Source: Leifsonia sp. NPDC080035
GTDB lineage: Bacteria > Actinomycetota > Actinomycetes > Actinomycetales > Microbacteriaceae
Length of the DNA: 64,000 nt
Direction: 5' to 3'
Assembly: GCF_040050925.1 (NCBI RefSeq)
Contig: NZ_CP157390.1
Coordinates: 3,348,001-3,412,000 of the forward strand
The notes beneath the pieces were generated by a model. The model made no database searches. It saw nothing but the letters and a program-made list of their open reading frames with translations, and had not been told where the DNA came from. Numbering within the stretch: the first letter of the stretch is position 1; each line of letters starts with the position of its first letter. Of the stretch, positions 17,694 through 26,900 are shown piece by piece. The translations under genes were made by a program, and so were the position numbers.

Positions 17694-17960
17694 TCAGACC
17701 TCGTCGTAGTCCGTCGACTCGGGCTCGACGGGCTGGGTGATGGTCGCCGAGTCCTCGGCCTGGTTGTACCGGATGACCGTCCCGTCGTCCAGCTCCACCA
17801 CCGGCTTGCCCTCGAGCCAGGTGAGCGTCCAGCGCCAGCCGTCCGTCTCCACGTCGGTGGCCACGAGCTCCTCCTCGACGGTGGAGACGGCGTACGCCAC
17901 CACTTCCGGGAGGGACGACGGAGGCTGTTCGCCGACGGCCCAGCGGGTCCCGAGCTGCAT
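17694..17960 (-). CDS. 88-aa hypothetical protein
   Basis: Small acidic protein, last gene of the valS-GNAT-GNAT unit. It begins MQLGTRWAVGEQPPSSLPEV and contains a compact beta-rich core (WRWTLTWLEGKPVVELDDGT), with no export signal and no catalytic motif. Its ATG shares a base with the stop of the upstream acetyltransferase (TGATG), which shows it is translated by coupling. No family recognised. Confidence 0.7.
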   Translation of the reverse strand: MQLGTRWAVGEQPPSSLPEVVAYAVSTVEEELVATDVETDGWRWTLTWLEGKPVVELDDGTVIRYNQAEDSATITQPVEPESTDYDEV

Positions 17961-18430
17961 CAGGCGCGCTCGCGGGCTCGGGCCGACACGAGGTCGATCT
18001 CGTACGTGACCCAGCCCGTCTTCTCGGCGACGCCGTCGTAGACCTTCTGTGCCGCGGTGTTGTCCTGCGCGGTGATCCACTGCACGACACCGAGTCCACG
18101 CTGCTCCGCGAGCTCGCGGACCGTCTGGATGAGCCGGCGCCCGATGCCTTTGCCGCGCTCGTCCTCCGCGACGAACAGGTCGTCCAGGAACAGGCCGCGG
18201 TCGCCCTCGAGAGGGCGGGCGAACTCGCGGACGTGAGCGAGACCGACGATCCGCTCGCCGTCGACCGCGACGTAGCCGCTCTCCTCGTGGTCGGCGGCGC
18301 TGAGCCACGACCACAGGACGAGGGCCTTCTGGTCGGTCAGCTCGGTGTCGTAGAACTCGGCGTACTTCGCGTACAGATCGAGCCAGGCGAAGAAATCGCC
18401 GTCCCTGACCGGTCGAACCTCGATCGACAT
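17960..18430 (-). CDS. GNAT-family N-acetyltransferase (copy 1)
   Basis: Acetyl-CoA-dependent transferase, 156 aa. The acetyl-CoA loop is the motif ERGKGIGRRL (R/Q-x-x-G-x-G/A), followed by the typical WITAQDNTAAQKVYD segment. Start ATG 18430 is chosen for GGAGGAACCC immediately upstream (18431-18440). The protein is clearly paralogous to the copy at 18501: both contain LAHVREFARPL, LDDLFV and VAEKT-WVTY. Substrate unknown (protein N-terminus, amine or antibiotic are all possible). It is the third gene of a valS-led unit. Confidence 0.88.
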   Translation of the reverse strand: MSIEVRPVRDGDFFAWLDLYAKYAEFYDTELTDQKALVLWSWLSAADHEESGYVAVDGERIVGLAHVREFARPLEGDRGLFLDDLFVAEDERGKGIGRRLIQTVRELAEQRGLGVVQWITAQDNTAAQKVYDGVAEKTGWVTYEIDLVSARARERA

Positions 18431-18500
18431 GGGTTCCTCCGTTCGCGTTCCCCGCACGGCTGGGCGTCCGGTGTGTGTTTCGACCATATCGCGGTCCGGT

Positions 18501-18947
18501 TCAGGGGACGAGGTCGTAGGTGACCCACTTCGTCTTCTCGGCGACGCGGTCGTAGAGCCGGCGGGCGGTCTCGTTGTCCTTCGCGGTGATCCACCGGACG
18601 ACGGAGAGACCGCGCTCCCGGGCCTGGTCGCGCAGGTGCTCGAGCAGGGCGGTGCCGGCGCCGGCGCCGCGGGCGTCCGGCACGACGAAGAGGTCGTCGA
18701 GGTAGAGGCCCTTGCTGCCGTCCAGCGGTCGAGCGAACTCGCGCACGTGGGCGAGTCCGATCGGCTTGCCGTCCTCGTCCACGGCGAACCACGCTTCGAG
18801 GTCGTTGTCGGAATCGCTCAACCAGCTCCAGACGAGGAGGGCCTTCTCATCGGTCACCGGGTTCTCGTAAAACTCCCCGTAGCCGGTGTAGAGGTCGAGC
18901 CAGGTGAAGAACTCGTTGTCCTCTACGCGGCGGACCGTTGCCGTCAT
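18501..18947 (-). CDS. GNAT-family N-acetyltransferase (copy 2)
   Basis: 148-aa acetyltransferase, tandem paralogue of the gene at 17960. The acetyl-CoA loop is ARGAGAGTALLEHL and the conserved C-terminal strand is WVTYDL. Start ATG 18947 overlaps the valS stop (ATGA), so it is translationally coupled to valyl-tRNA synthetase. A 70-bp gap separates it from copy 1. GNAT proteins next to tRNA synthetases sometimes act on aminoacyl groups, but nothing in this sequence proves that. Confidence 0.88.
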   Translation of the reverse strand: MTATVRRVEDNEFFTWLDLYTGYGEFYENPVTDEKALLVWSWLSDSDNDLEAWFAVDEDGKPIGLAHVREFARPLDGSKGLYLDDLFVVPDARGAGAGTALLEHLRDQARERGLSVVRWITAKDNETARRLYDRVAEKTKWVTYDLVP

Positions 18948-21553
18948 CTTTCCTCCTCGATCGGCGCCTGAGCAAGCAGAATATCGGTCACGTGCGTCTC
19001 CTCGGCGGATGCGAAACGCAGTTCGGCGATTCTGCCCACCGAGGCGAGGTCGCCCGCCGCCGAGCGGATGGCGGCGATCTCGGTGTCGGGCCCGGCGATC
19101 ACCGCGGAGTCGACCGGGGTGCGCTGGGAGGCCTTCGCTGCGGTCTTGGCGCCGCGGATGCCGGTCAGCGCGCGCCCCACGATGGTCAGCACCGCGCGGT
19201 CGTCGCTCCAGTCGGAGGCGACCTCGGCCGTGGTCGGCCACGGTGCCACGTGCACGGAGCCCTCGTTGAACCAGCTCCACGCCTCCTCGGAGGCGAACGG
19301 CAGGACCGGTGCGAACAGGCGCAGGAACGCGGAGAGCGCAGTGCGCAGCGCGACGACGGCGGACGCCTGCTCGGCGGTCGCCTCGCCGTACGCACGCTCC
19401 TTCACGAGCTCGAGGTAGTCATCGCAGAACGTCCAGAAGAACGTCTCCGCCACCTCCAGTGCGCGGGCGTGGTCGTAGCCGTCGAGCGCGGCGGTCGCGT
19501 CCGCGACGACCTCGGCCAGCTGCTGCAGCATGCTGCGGTCGAGCGGGCTCGTCACCTGCGCCAGGTCGAGCGATGCCGGGGCCTCGAAGCCGAGGATGAA
19601 CTTGGCCGCGTTGAGCAGCTTGATGGCCAGTCGCCGGCCGATCTTGATCTGCGTCGGGTTCTGCGGGTCGAACGCGGCGTCGGTGCCGAGCCGCGACGAC
19701 GCCGCCCAGTAGCGGACCGCGTCGGAGCCGTGCTTCTCGAGGATGTCCGCAGGCGTGACGACGTTGCCCTTGGACTTCGACATCTTCTTGCGATCGGGGT
19801 CGACGATGAAGCCGGAGATGGCGGCGTTCGTCCACGGCGTGAGCCCCGCCTCCAGCTGCGAGCGGAGCAGGGTCGAGAACAGCCAGGTGCGGATGATGTC
19901 CTGGCCCTGCGGGCGCAGATCGAACGGATAGACGGTCTCGAACAGCGCGTCGTCCCGCTGCCAGCCGCCCGCGAGCTGCGGGGTGAGCGAGGAGGTCATC
20001 CAGGTGTCCATCACGTCGTGCTCGCCGACGAAGCCGCCGGCCTGGCCGCGCTGCGACTCCTCATAGCCGGGGGCCGCGTCCGAGGACGGGTCGACGGGGA
20101 GGACGTCCTCCGACGGGAGGATGGGCTGGTCGAACACCGGGTTGCCGTCCGCATCCAGCGGGTACCAGACCGGGATCGGCACGCCGAAGAACCGCTGGCG
20201 CGAGATCAGCCAGTCGCCGGTGAGGCCGTTCACCCAGTTCTCGTAGCGCACGCGCATGAAGTCCGGGTGCCAGTCGATCTGGCGCCCGAGCTCGATGAGG
20301 CGCTCGCGCAGCTTCTCGTCCCGAGCGCCGTTCTTGACGTACCACTGGCGCGTCGAGACGATCTCGAGCGGCTTGTCGCCCTTCTCGAAGAACTTCACCG
20401 GGTGCTGGATGGGCTTCGGCTCGCCGATCAGGTCGCCGGAGGCGCGCAGCAGCTCGATCACGGCCTGCTTGGCCGAGAACACGGTCTTCCCGGCGAGCTG
20501 CGCGTACGCGTCCTTGCCGGCCTCCGACTCGATGGCGGCGGGCGGCTCGGGCAGGATCCGGCCGTCGAAGCCGATGATCGCGCGGTTCGGCAGGTCGAGC
20601 TCGCGCCACCAGGTGACATCCGTGATGTCGCCGAAGGTGCAGATCATGGCGATGCCGGTGCCCTTGTCGGGCTGCGCCAGGTGGTGGGCGACCACGGGCA
20701 CCTCGACGCCGAAGACGGGGGTGCGGACGGTCGTGCCGAACAGCGGCTGGTAGCGCTCGTCGTCCGGATGCGCGACGAGGGCGACGCAGGCGGGGAGCAG
20801 CTCGGGACGGGTGGTCTCGATGAAGACGGGGCCGTCGGCGCCGTGGAAGGCGACGCGGTGGTAGGCGCCCGGCTGCTCGCGGTCCTCGAGCTCGGCCTGG
20901 GCGACCGCGGTGCGGAACGTGATGTCCCAGAGCGTCGGCGCGAGCGCCTGGTACGCCTCGCCGCGGGCGACGTTGCGCAGGAAGGCGAGCTGGGAGACGT
21001 GCAGCGCCTCCTGGCCGATGGTGCGGTAGGTCTGCGACCAGTCGACCGAGAGGCCGAGCGAGCGCCACAGCGCCTCGAACTGCTTCTCGTCCTCGACGGT
21101 CAGCCGCTCGCACAGCTCGATGAAGTTGCGGCGCGAGATCGGCTTCTGGTCGGCGGCCTTCGAGCTCTTGTTGTCCCCGCCCTCGAACGGCGGGACGAAG
21201 TCCGGGTCGTAGGGAAGCGACGGGTCGCAGCGGACGCCGTAGTAGTTCTGCACGCGGCGCTCGGTGGGCAGGCCGTTGTCGTCCCAGCCCATCGGGTAGA
21301 ACACCTTCTCGCCCCGCATCCGGTGGTACCGGGCGACGACGTCGGTGTGGGTGTAGCTGAAGACGTGGCCGATGTGCAGAGAGCCGGACGCCGTCGGCGG
21401 CGGGGTGTCGATCGAGTAGACGGACTCGCGGCCGGCCTCGAGGGCCCCGGCGCGATCGAACCGGAACGTCCCCTCCTGCTGCCAGTGGTCGCCCCACTTG
21501 GTCTCCAGGCCCTCGAGTGCGGGCTTGTCGGGCACGGGGTTCGTGGCGCTCAT
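18944..21553 (-). CDS. valS: Valyl-tRNA synthetase
   Basis: Charges tRNA-Val; class I synthetase of 869 aa. HIGH motif in GSLHIGHVFSYTHTD (about residues 57-71), KMSKS in KKMSKSKGNVVTP (about 586), editing domain between them, and C-terminal anticodon-binding and tail regions. Start ATG 21553 gives MSATNPVPDKPALEGLETKW with GGAGA upstream. The reading frame stays open far upstream antisense to the transporter at 21736; that extension is a high-GC artefact. The gene leads an operon with two acetyltransferases and an 88-aa protein. Confidence 0.97.
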   Translation of the reverse strand: MSATNPVPDKPALEGLETKWGDHWQQEGTFRFDRAGALEAGRESVYSIDTPPPTASGSLHIGHVFSYTHTDVVARYHRMRGEKVFYPMGWDDNGLPTERRVQNYYGVRCDPSLPYDPDFVPPFEGGDNKSSKAADQKPISRRNFIELCERLTVEDEKQFEALWRSLGLSVDWSQTYRTIGQEALHVSQLAFLRNVARGEAYQALAPTLWDITFRTAVAQAELEDREQPGAYHRVAFHGADGPVFIETTRPELLPACVALVAHPDDERYQPLFGTTVRTPVFGVEVPVVAHHLAQPDKGTGIAMICTFGDITDVTWWRELDLPNRAIIGFDGRILPEPPAAIESEAGKDAYAQLAGKTVFSAKQAVIELLRASGDLIGEPKPIQHPVKFFEKGDKPLEIVSTRQWYVKNGARDEKLRERLIELGRQIDWHPDFMRVRYENWVNGLTGDWLISRQRFFGVPIPVWYPLDADGNPVFDQPILPSEDVLPVDPSSDAAPGYEESQRGQAGGFVGEHDVMDTWMTSSLTPQLAGGWQRDDALFETVYPFDLRPQGQDIIRTWLFSTLLRSQLEAGLTPWTNAAISGFIVDPDRKKMSKSKGNVVTPADILEKHGSDAVRYWAASSRLGTDAAFDPQNPTQIKIGRRLAIKLLNAAKFILGFEAPASLDLAQVTSPLDRSMLQQLAEVVADATAALDGYDHARALEVAETFFWTFCDDYLELVKERAYGEATAEQASAVVALRTALSAFLRLFAPVLPFASEEAWSWFNEGSVHVAPWPTTAEVASDWSDDRAVLTIVGRALTGIRGAKTAAKASQRTPVDSAVIAGPDTEIAAIRSAAGDLASVGRIAELRFASAEETHVTDILLAQAPIEEER

Positions 21554-21662
21554 GGCTGTCTCCGATTCGATATGTGCGGCACCGTGTCCTCGAGGTGCCT
21601 GAATGTCATAACCCATCAAGGGTAGCGGAATCGCCGCATCCCCCGTCGGCCGGCGGATGCGA

Positions 21663-21719
21663 AGAGGGGACGCGACCCGCCGTGTCCCGGTCGGCCGGGC
21701 GGCGTGTCGCGTCCCCTCT
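21663..21719. repeat. Intergenic palindrome, family A copy 3
   Basis: Inverted repeat AGAGGGGACGCGAC...GTCGCGTCCCCTCT, with an inner CCGCCG...GGCGG and CCGG...CCGG, between the transporter stop (17 bases away, minus strand) and valS. It shares the layout and GGCGTGTCGCG segment of the copies at 1308 and 40663. Probable terminator of the transporter transcript. Confidence 0.7.
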
Positions 21720-21735
21720 GGGCGGGCGCGTCGGG

Positions 21736-23064
21736 TCAGGCGGAGACGTCGTCCAGCACGGGGCGCCGGCGCGCGGCGGCCCAGGCGGCGATAAGCGTGA
21801 TCGCCGACATCACCGCGAGCACGATCCCCGGGTGCCACCAGGCGTTGCCGGTCGCGTTGCCGAGCAGCAGCGTCAGCGCGGGCACGAAGGAGGTGAGCAG
21901 TGCGGCGATGCTGTAGGCGACGGACAGGGCGCTGTAGCGCACCTCGCTCGGGAACAGGTCGGCCATCAGCCCGCCGAGGCCTGCCCAGGACAGCGTCGGC
22001 AGGATGCCGCCGATGATCATGCTGCCGACGAGCACCGCGAACGAGGCGGACTGCAGCAGCAGGTACATCGGGAAGGCGATCAGCAGCGTCCCGATCGCGC
22101 CGATCGCGACCACGCGCGCGGAGCCGATCCGCGTCGCCCACAGGCCGAACAGCGGGATGGTCACCAGCTGCAGCAGGCCGCCGATGGTGGTCGCGACAAG
22201 CAGGTCCTGGAACGAGAACTTCAGGACGCTGGTGCCGTAGTCCACCATGTAGGTGTTCATCAGGGAGTAGGAGCCGATGCCGAGGACGGCGGCGCCGACG
22301 GCGATGACGAACCCGGTCGGGGCCTTGCGGAACACGTCGAGCACGGGGAAGCGGTCGCGGCGACCTGTCTCCAGCAGCTTCTTGAACACCGGCGTCTCGT
22401 CGATCGACCAGCGCAGGTAGAGCGAGACGAGCAGCAGCGGGAACGCCGTCAGGAACGGGATGCGCCATCCCCACGCCGCGATGTCCGCGCTCGACATGGT
22501 GAGGGTGAGCACGATGAAGACGACGGCGCTGAGGATCGAGCCGACCGGCGAGCCGAGCTGGGGGAGCGCAGCGTAGAACCCGCGGCGCTTCGGGTTGGCG
22601 TACTCGGTCGCGAGCAGGATCGAGCCTCCCCACTCGCCGCCGAGCGACAGTCCCTGCACCAACCGCAGCACGATCAGGGCGATGCCGCCGAACCAGCCGG
22701 CCGCCTGGTAGCTGGGCAGCACGCCGACCAGGCCGGTGCTGATGCCCATCAGCAGGATGGTCATCAGCAGCACGGGGCGGCGGCCGATGCGGTCGCCGAG
22801 GTGGCCGAACAGCACCGCGCCGACCGGGCGGATGACGAAGCCGGCGGCGATCGCAAGGAACCCGGTGAGGACACCGCCGAAGGCGCCGAGCGGGGTGAAG
22901 AACAGCGGCCCGACGAAGAACGCGGCGAAGTACGCGTAGAGGTAGAAGTCGTACGATTCGAGAGCGGTTCCGACGAACGATGCGACGGTGACGCGGCGCG
23001 CGGTCCCGGGTGTGATCCCCGGGAGGTCGGTGTCGCTGACGGGCGGGGTGGCTGTGGAGGTCAC
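21736..23064 (-). CDS. MHS-type major facilitator (metabolite/H+ symporter)
   Basis: Inner-membrane proton symporter, 442 aa, twelve predicted helices. The signature GHLGDRIGRRPVLL and LSLGGEWGGS, with a following EYANPKRRGF loop, is typical of the MHS family (shikimate, alpha-ketoglutarate, proline/betaine, citrate). Start GTG 23064 has AGAAGG about nine bases upstream. It is divergent from a TetR regulator, with a 15-bp palindrome in the shared region, so repression by that regulator is likely. The substrate is unknown, probably an organic acid. Confidence 0.9.
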   Translation of the reverse strand: MTSTATPPVSDTDLPGITPGTARRVTVASFVGTALESYDFYLYAYFAAFFVGPLFFTPLGAFGGVLTGFLAIAAGFVIRPVGAVLFGHLGDRIGRRPVLLMTILLMGISTGLVGVLPSYQAAGWFGGIALIVLRLVQGLSLGGEWGGSILLATEYANPKRRGFYAALPQLGSPVGSILSAVVFIVLTLTMSSADIAAWGWRIPFLTAFPLLLVSLYLRWSIDETPVFKKLLETGRRDRFPVLDVFRKAPTGFVIAVGAAVLGIGSYSLMNTYMVDYGTSVLKFSFQDLLVATTIGGLLQLVTIPLFGLWATRIGSARVVAIGAIGTLLIAFPMYLLLQSASFAVLVGSMIIGGILPTLSWAGLGGLMADLFPSEVRYSALSVAYSIAALLTSFVPALTLLLGNATGNAWWHPGIVLAVMSAITLIAAWAAARRRPVLDDVSA

Positions 23065-23086
23065 GGGTGTCCTTCTGACTGTCAGG

Positions 23087-23109
23087 TATTTGAACCGGGT
23101 CCAATAATA
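23087..23109. promoter_or_regulatory. Probable TetR operator in divergent promoter region
   Basis: TTGAACC-G-GGTCCAA (23090-23104) is a 15-bp palindrome with one mismatched pair, flanked by TAT and TAATA. It lies between the starts of the MHS transporter (23064, minus) and the TetR gene (23131, plus), the usual site for a self-regulating TetR operator. Confidence 0.65.
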
Positions 23110-23130
23110 GGCGTGAGGAGACAACGCAGC

Positions 23131-23772
23131 ATGACACCCCGCCATTCCACGGGTGCAGACACGCACGGCCAGGCTGCCACCGGCCGTCCGCGCGCCTCGT
23201 CGCGCGGGATGCTCGCCGAGGCGGCCGGGGAGCTGTTCCTCGAGCAGACCTATGCGGGAACGACCGTCGACGACATCGCCCGCCGCGCCGGGGTCAGCCG
23301 GGCGACCTTCTTCAACTACTTCGCCTCCAAGAGTGACCTCCTGTGGCTCGAGGTCGACGAGTCCCTGGCGCTGTTCCCCGCGATGCTCGCGGAACCGGCT
23401 CCGGACATCCCCCCGATGGACGCGGTGCTCGCCGCCTTCATCCGGCTCGCCGAGAGCTTCGGTCCCGACCGGTTGCCGCTCGCGGTCACGCAGGTCGAGC
23501 TGATGGGGACGGACGGCGAGCTGCAGGCCTCCGCGCTGCCGCGCTTCCTCGCCGTCGTGCGACAGGTCGCGGCCGCGATCGCCGCCAGGACCGGCGACGA
23601 GGCGGACGCGCTGCTGCCGAACGCTGCGGCCACGGCCGTCGTCGGCGCGGCCGTCGCGGCGGCCGGCGCCTGGGCGCGCGCTGGCGTGCGCCGGGGAGCG
23701 CTGGCCCCCATCGTCCGCTCCGCCGTCGAGCCGGTGTGCGCGGGCTACGCGGACGCGCTCGCGACCCGGTAG
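23131..23772 (+). CDS. TetR-family transcriptional regulator
   Basis: 213-aa repressor-type protein. The helix-turn-helix is at about residues 30-72: EAAGELFLEQTYAGTTVDDI then RAGVSRATFFNYFASKSDLL, a clear TetR_N domain. The C-terminal ligand-binding half is Ala-rich and helical. Start ATG 23131 follows GAGGAGA. It probably represses itself and the divergent MHS transporter, with the transported compound or a relative as inducer. Its TAG stop begins a TAGAAT hexamer that may be the -10 of the ileS leader. Confidence 0.9.
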   Translation: MTPRHSTGADTHGQAATGRPRASSRGMLAEAAGELFLEQTYAGTTVDDIARRAGVSRATFFNYFASKSDLLWLEVDESLALFPAMLAEPAPDIPPMDAVLAAFIRLAESFGPDRLPLAVTQVELMGTDGELQASALPRFLAVVRQVAAAIAARTGDEADALLPNAAATAVVGAAVAAAGAWARAGVRRGALAPIVRSAVEPVCAGYADALATR

Positions 23773-23781
23773 AATCGACAC

Positions 23782-23992
23782 TCACAGACATCGACCCGGC
23801 CATCACCGGCGAGTCTTCGGAAGAACGGCGGGCCTCCCGCTCAGTAGAACCGAACGGGTACGGCCCGTCACAGCCGATGAACGAGAGGCCGCATCCGGCG
23901 CAGAAGACGGATGGGGCAAGCGGGGTGGTACCGCGACGGGCGCGCGAGCGTCCGGCGTCCTCGTGCAGAACAGCGAACCTGCCAGGAGAGAG
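23782..23992 (+). promoter_or_regulatory. T-box leader of ileS (actinobacterial short stem I type)
   Basis: Untranslated leader of about 211 nt. The T-box core CGGGGTGGTACCGCG is at 23921-23935. Upstream, CATCACCGGCGAG then CTTCGGAAGAAC (23801-23827) matches the short stem I of actinobacterial ileS T-boxes, with ATC 23802-23804 as likely specifier for isoleucine. Downstream GC-rich bases 23941-23969 can pair near the AGGAGA ribosome site. Uncharged tRNA-Ile should free translation. TAGAAT at 23770-23775 is a candidate -10. Confidence 0.9.
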
Positions 23993-26900
23993 ATGCCGTA
24001 CCCCAAGTCCGCACCGGACGGAGCCGAGCCCGAGCGCGCAGACGCCGCGGAGCGCCAGGATGTCACCCCCTCGCCGGTCTTCCCGGAGATCGAGACCGAC
24101 GTGCTCGCCTTCTGGGACGCGGACGGGACCTTCCGCGCCTCCATCGAGAACCGCGAAGGCGCGCCCGAGTGGGTGTTCTACGACGGCCCGCCGTTCGCCA
24201 ACGGGCTCCCGCACTACGGCCACCTGCTGACCGGCTACGCCAAGGACGTCTTCCCGCGCTTCCAGACGATGCGCGGCAAGAAGGTGGAGCGCCGCTTCGG
24301 CTGGGACACCCACGGCCTGCCCGCGGAGCTGGAGGCGGAGCGGCAGCTCGGCATCACCGACAAGAGCCAGATCGAGGAGATGGGCCTCGCCGCCTTCAAC
24401 CAGGCCGCGAAGGACTCCGTCCTGCGCTACACCCGCGAGTGGCAGGAGTACGTCACCCGCCAGGCGCGCTGGGTGGACTTCGACAACGACTACAAGACCC
24501 TCGACACCAGCTACATGGAGTCGGTGATCTGGGCGTTCAAGCAGCTCCACGAGAAGGGCCTCGCCTACGAGGGCCACCGGGTGCTGCCGTACTGCTGGCG
24601 CGACCAGACCCCGCTGTCCAACCACGAGCTGCGGATGGACGACGACGTCTACAAGATGCGGCAGGACCAGACCGTCACGGTCACCTTCCCGTTGGTGGGT
24701 GAGAGGGCCGAGGTGCTCGGCCTGACCGGCGTGCGCGCACTCGCCTGGACGACCACCCCGTGGACGCTGCCGACGAACATGGCGCTTGCGGTCGGTCCGG
24801 ACATCACGTACGCGGTCGTGCCCGCCGGCCCGAACGGCGCGGCAGACACGCACGGCGCGCCGGACGAGACCGTGCTGAGCGGCGAGTACCTGCTGGCGAT
24901 CGACCTCGTCGGCAACTATGCGAAGGACCTCGGCTACGCCTCCGCGGAGGCCGCGCGGGATGCGGTCCGACGCACGATCCCCGGCCGCGACCTCGCGGGC
25001 GTCGAGTACGACCGGCTCTGGGACTACTACGCGGATGCCGAGACGTACGGCACCCAGAACGCCTGGCGCATCCTGGTCGACGACTACGTCACCACCGAGG
25101 ACGGCACCGGCATCGTCCACCAGGCTCCCGCCTACGGCGAGGACGACCAGCGCGTCTGCGAGGCGGCGGGCATCCCCGTCATCATCTCTGTCGACGACGG
25201 CGCCCGGTTCCTGCCCGCGGTGGCGGATGTCGCGGGCCTGCAGGTCTTCGAGGCGAACAAGCCGCTCACCACGCTCCTGCGCGAGCAGGGCCGGCTGCTC
25301 CGCCAGGCCAGCTACGAGCACTCCTACCCGCACTGCTGGCGCTGCCGGAACCCGCTGATCTACAAGGCGGTGTCCAGCTGGTTCGTCCGGGTCACCGACT
25401 TCCGCTACCGGATGGTCGAGCTGAACCAGCAGATCAACTGGGTGCCGGACAACGTCAAGGACGGCCAGTTCGGCAAGTGGCTCGCCGGCGCCCGTGACTG
25501 GTCGGTGTCGCGTAACCGCTACTTCGGCTCGCCCATCCCGGTGTGGAAGAGCGACGACCCGGCGTACCCGCGCGTCGACGTCTACGGCTCGCTCGAAGAG
25601 CTCGAGCGCGACTTCGGCCGCCTGCCGCTGAACGCGAACGGCGAGCCGGACCTGCACCGCCCGTTCATCGACGAGCTGACCAGGCCGAACCCGGACGACC
25701 CGACCGGCCGGTCCACCATGCGCCGCATCCCGGACGTGCTCGACGTCTGGTTCGACTCCGGCTCGATGCCGTTCGCCCAGGTGCACTACCCGTTCGAGAA
25801 CCACGACTGGTTCGACAGCCACAGCCCGGCCGACTTCATCGTCGAGTACATCGGGCAGACCCGCGGCTGGTTCTACCTGCTGCACACGCTCGGCACCGCG
25901 CTGTTCGACCGTCCCGCGTTCAAGAACGTGATCAGCCACGGCATCGTGCTCGGCAGCGACGGCCAGAAGATGTCGAAGTCCCTGCGCAACTACCCGGACG
26001 TGAACGAGGTCTTCGACCGCGACGGCTCCGACGCGATGCGCTGGTTCCTGATGTCGAGCCCTGTGCTGCGCGGCGGCAACCTCATCGTCACCGAGGAGGG
26101 CATCCGCGAGGGCGTCCGTCAGGTGCTGCTGCCGCTGTGGAGCACGTGGTACTTCTTCTCGCTGTACGCCAACGCGACCGGGTACGACGCGAAGCGCTCC
26201 ACCGCGTCCACCGACGTGCTCGACCGCTACCTGCTGGCGAAGACCAGGGACCTGGTGGAAGCGGTGACCGACGATCTGGAAGACCTCGACTCCACCCTCG
26301 CCGCGGCGAAGCTCCGCGACTTCGCGGACGTGCTCACCAACTGGTACGTGCGCCGGTCGCGCGACCGGTTCTGGGCGGGCGTCGGCGAGGACGGCTCCGG
26401 CGCCGAGGCGTTCGACACCCTTTACACCGTGCTGGAGACGCTGACCCGGGTCGCCGCGCCCCTTCTGCCGCTCGTCAGCGAGCGCATCTGGAAGGACCTC
26501 ACCGGCGGCCGGAGCGTCCACCTCACCGGCTGGCCGGAGCCGGACGAGTTCCCCGCCGACGACGCGCTGGTCGCGGCGATGGACCGCGTGCGTGCGATCA
26601 GCTCCACGGCGCTCTCGCTGCGCAAGCAGTCCGGCCTCCGCGTGCGGCTGCCGCTGGCGAAGCTGACGGTCGTCGCCGAGGGCGTGGATGCGCTGCGCCC
26701 GTTCGAGGGCATCCTGCGCGACGAGCTCAACGTGAAGGCGGTCGAGCTGGTCGAGGGCGAGCACGGCGGCGTCGAGCAGACGCTCACCGTCAACGCGCGC
26801 ATGCTCGGACCCCGCATCGGCAAGCAGGTGCAGGACGTCATCCGTGCCGCGAAGAGCGGCGACTGGGACGAGGTCGACGGCGTCGTGCGCGCCGGGGGAG

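Noticed and set aside
21554..23137. Open extension of the valS frame antisense to the MHS transporter (total 1397 codons)
   Set aside because: The sense transporter is a clear MFS protein; the extension is Arg/Pro-rich shadow coding caused by high GC, and valS has a good start at 21553.
23486..26764. Minus-strand frame of 1092 codons opposite ileS
   Set aside because: Shadow of ileS and the T-box; no recognisable domain.
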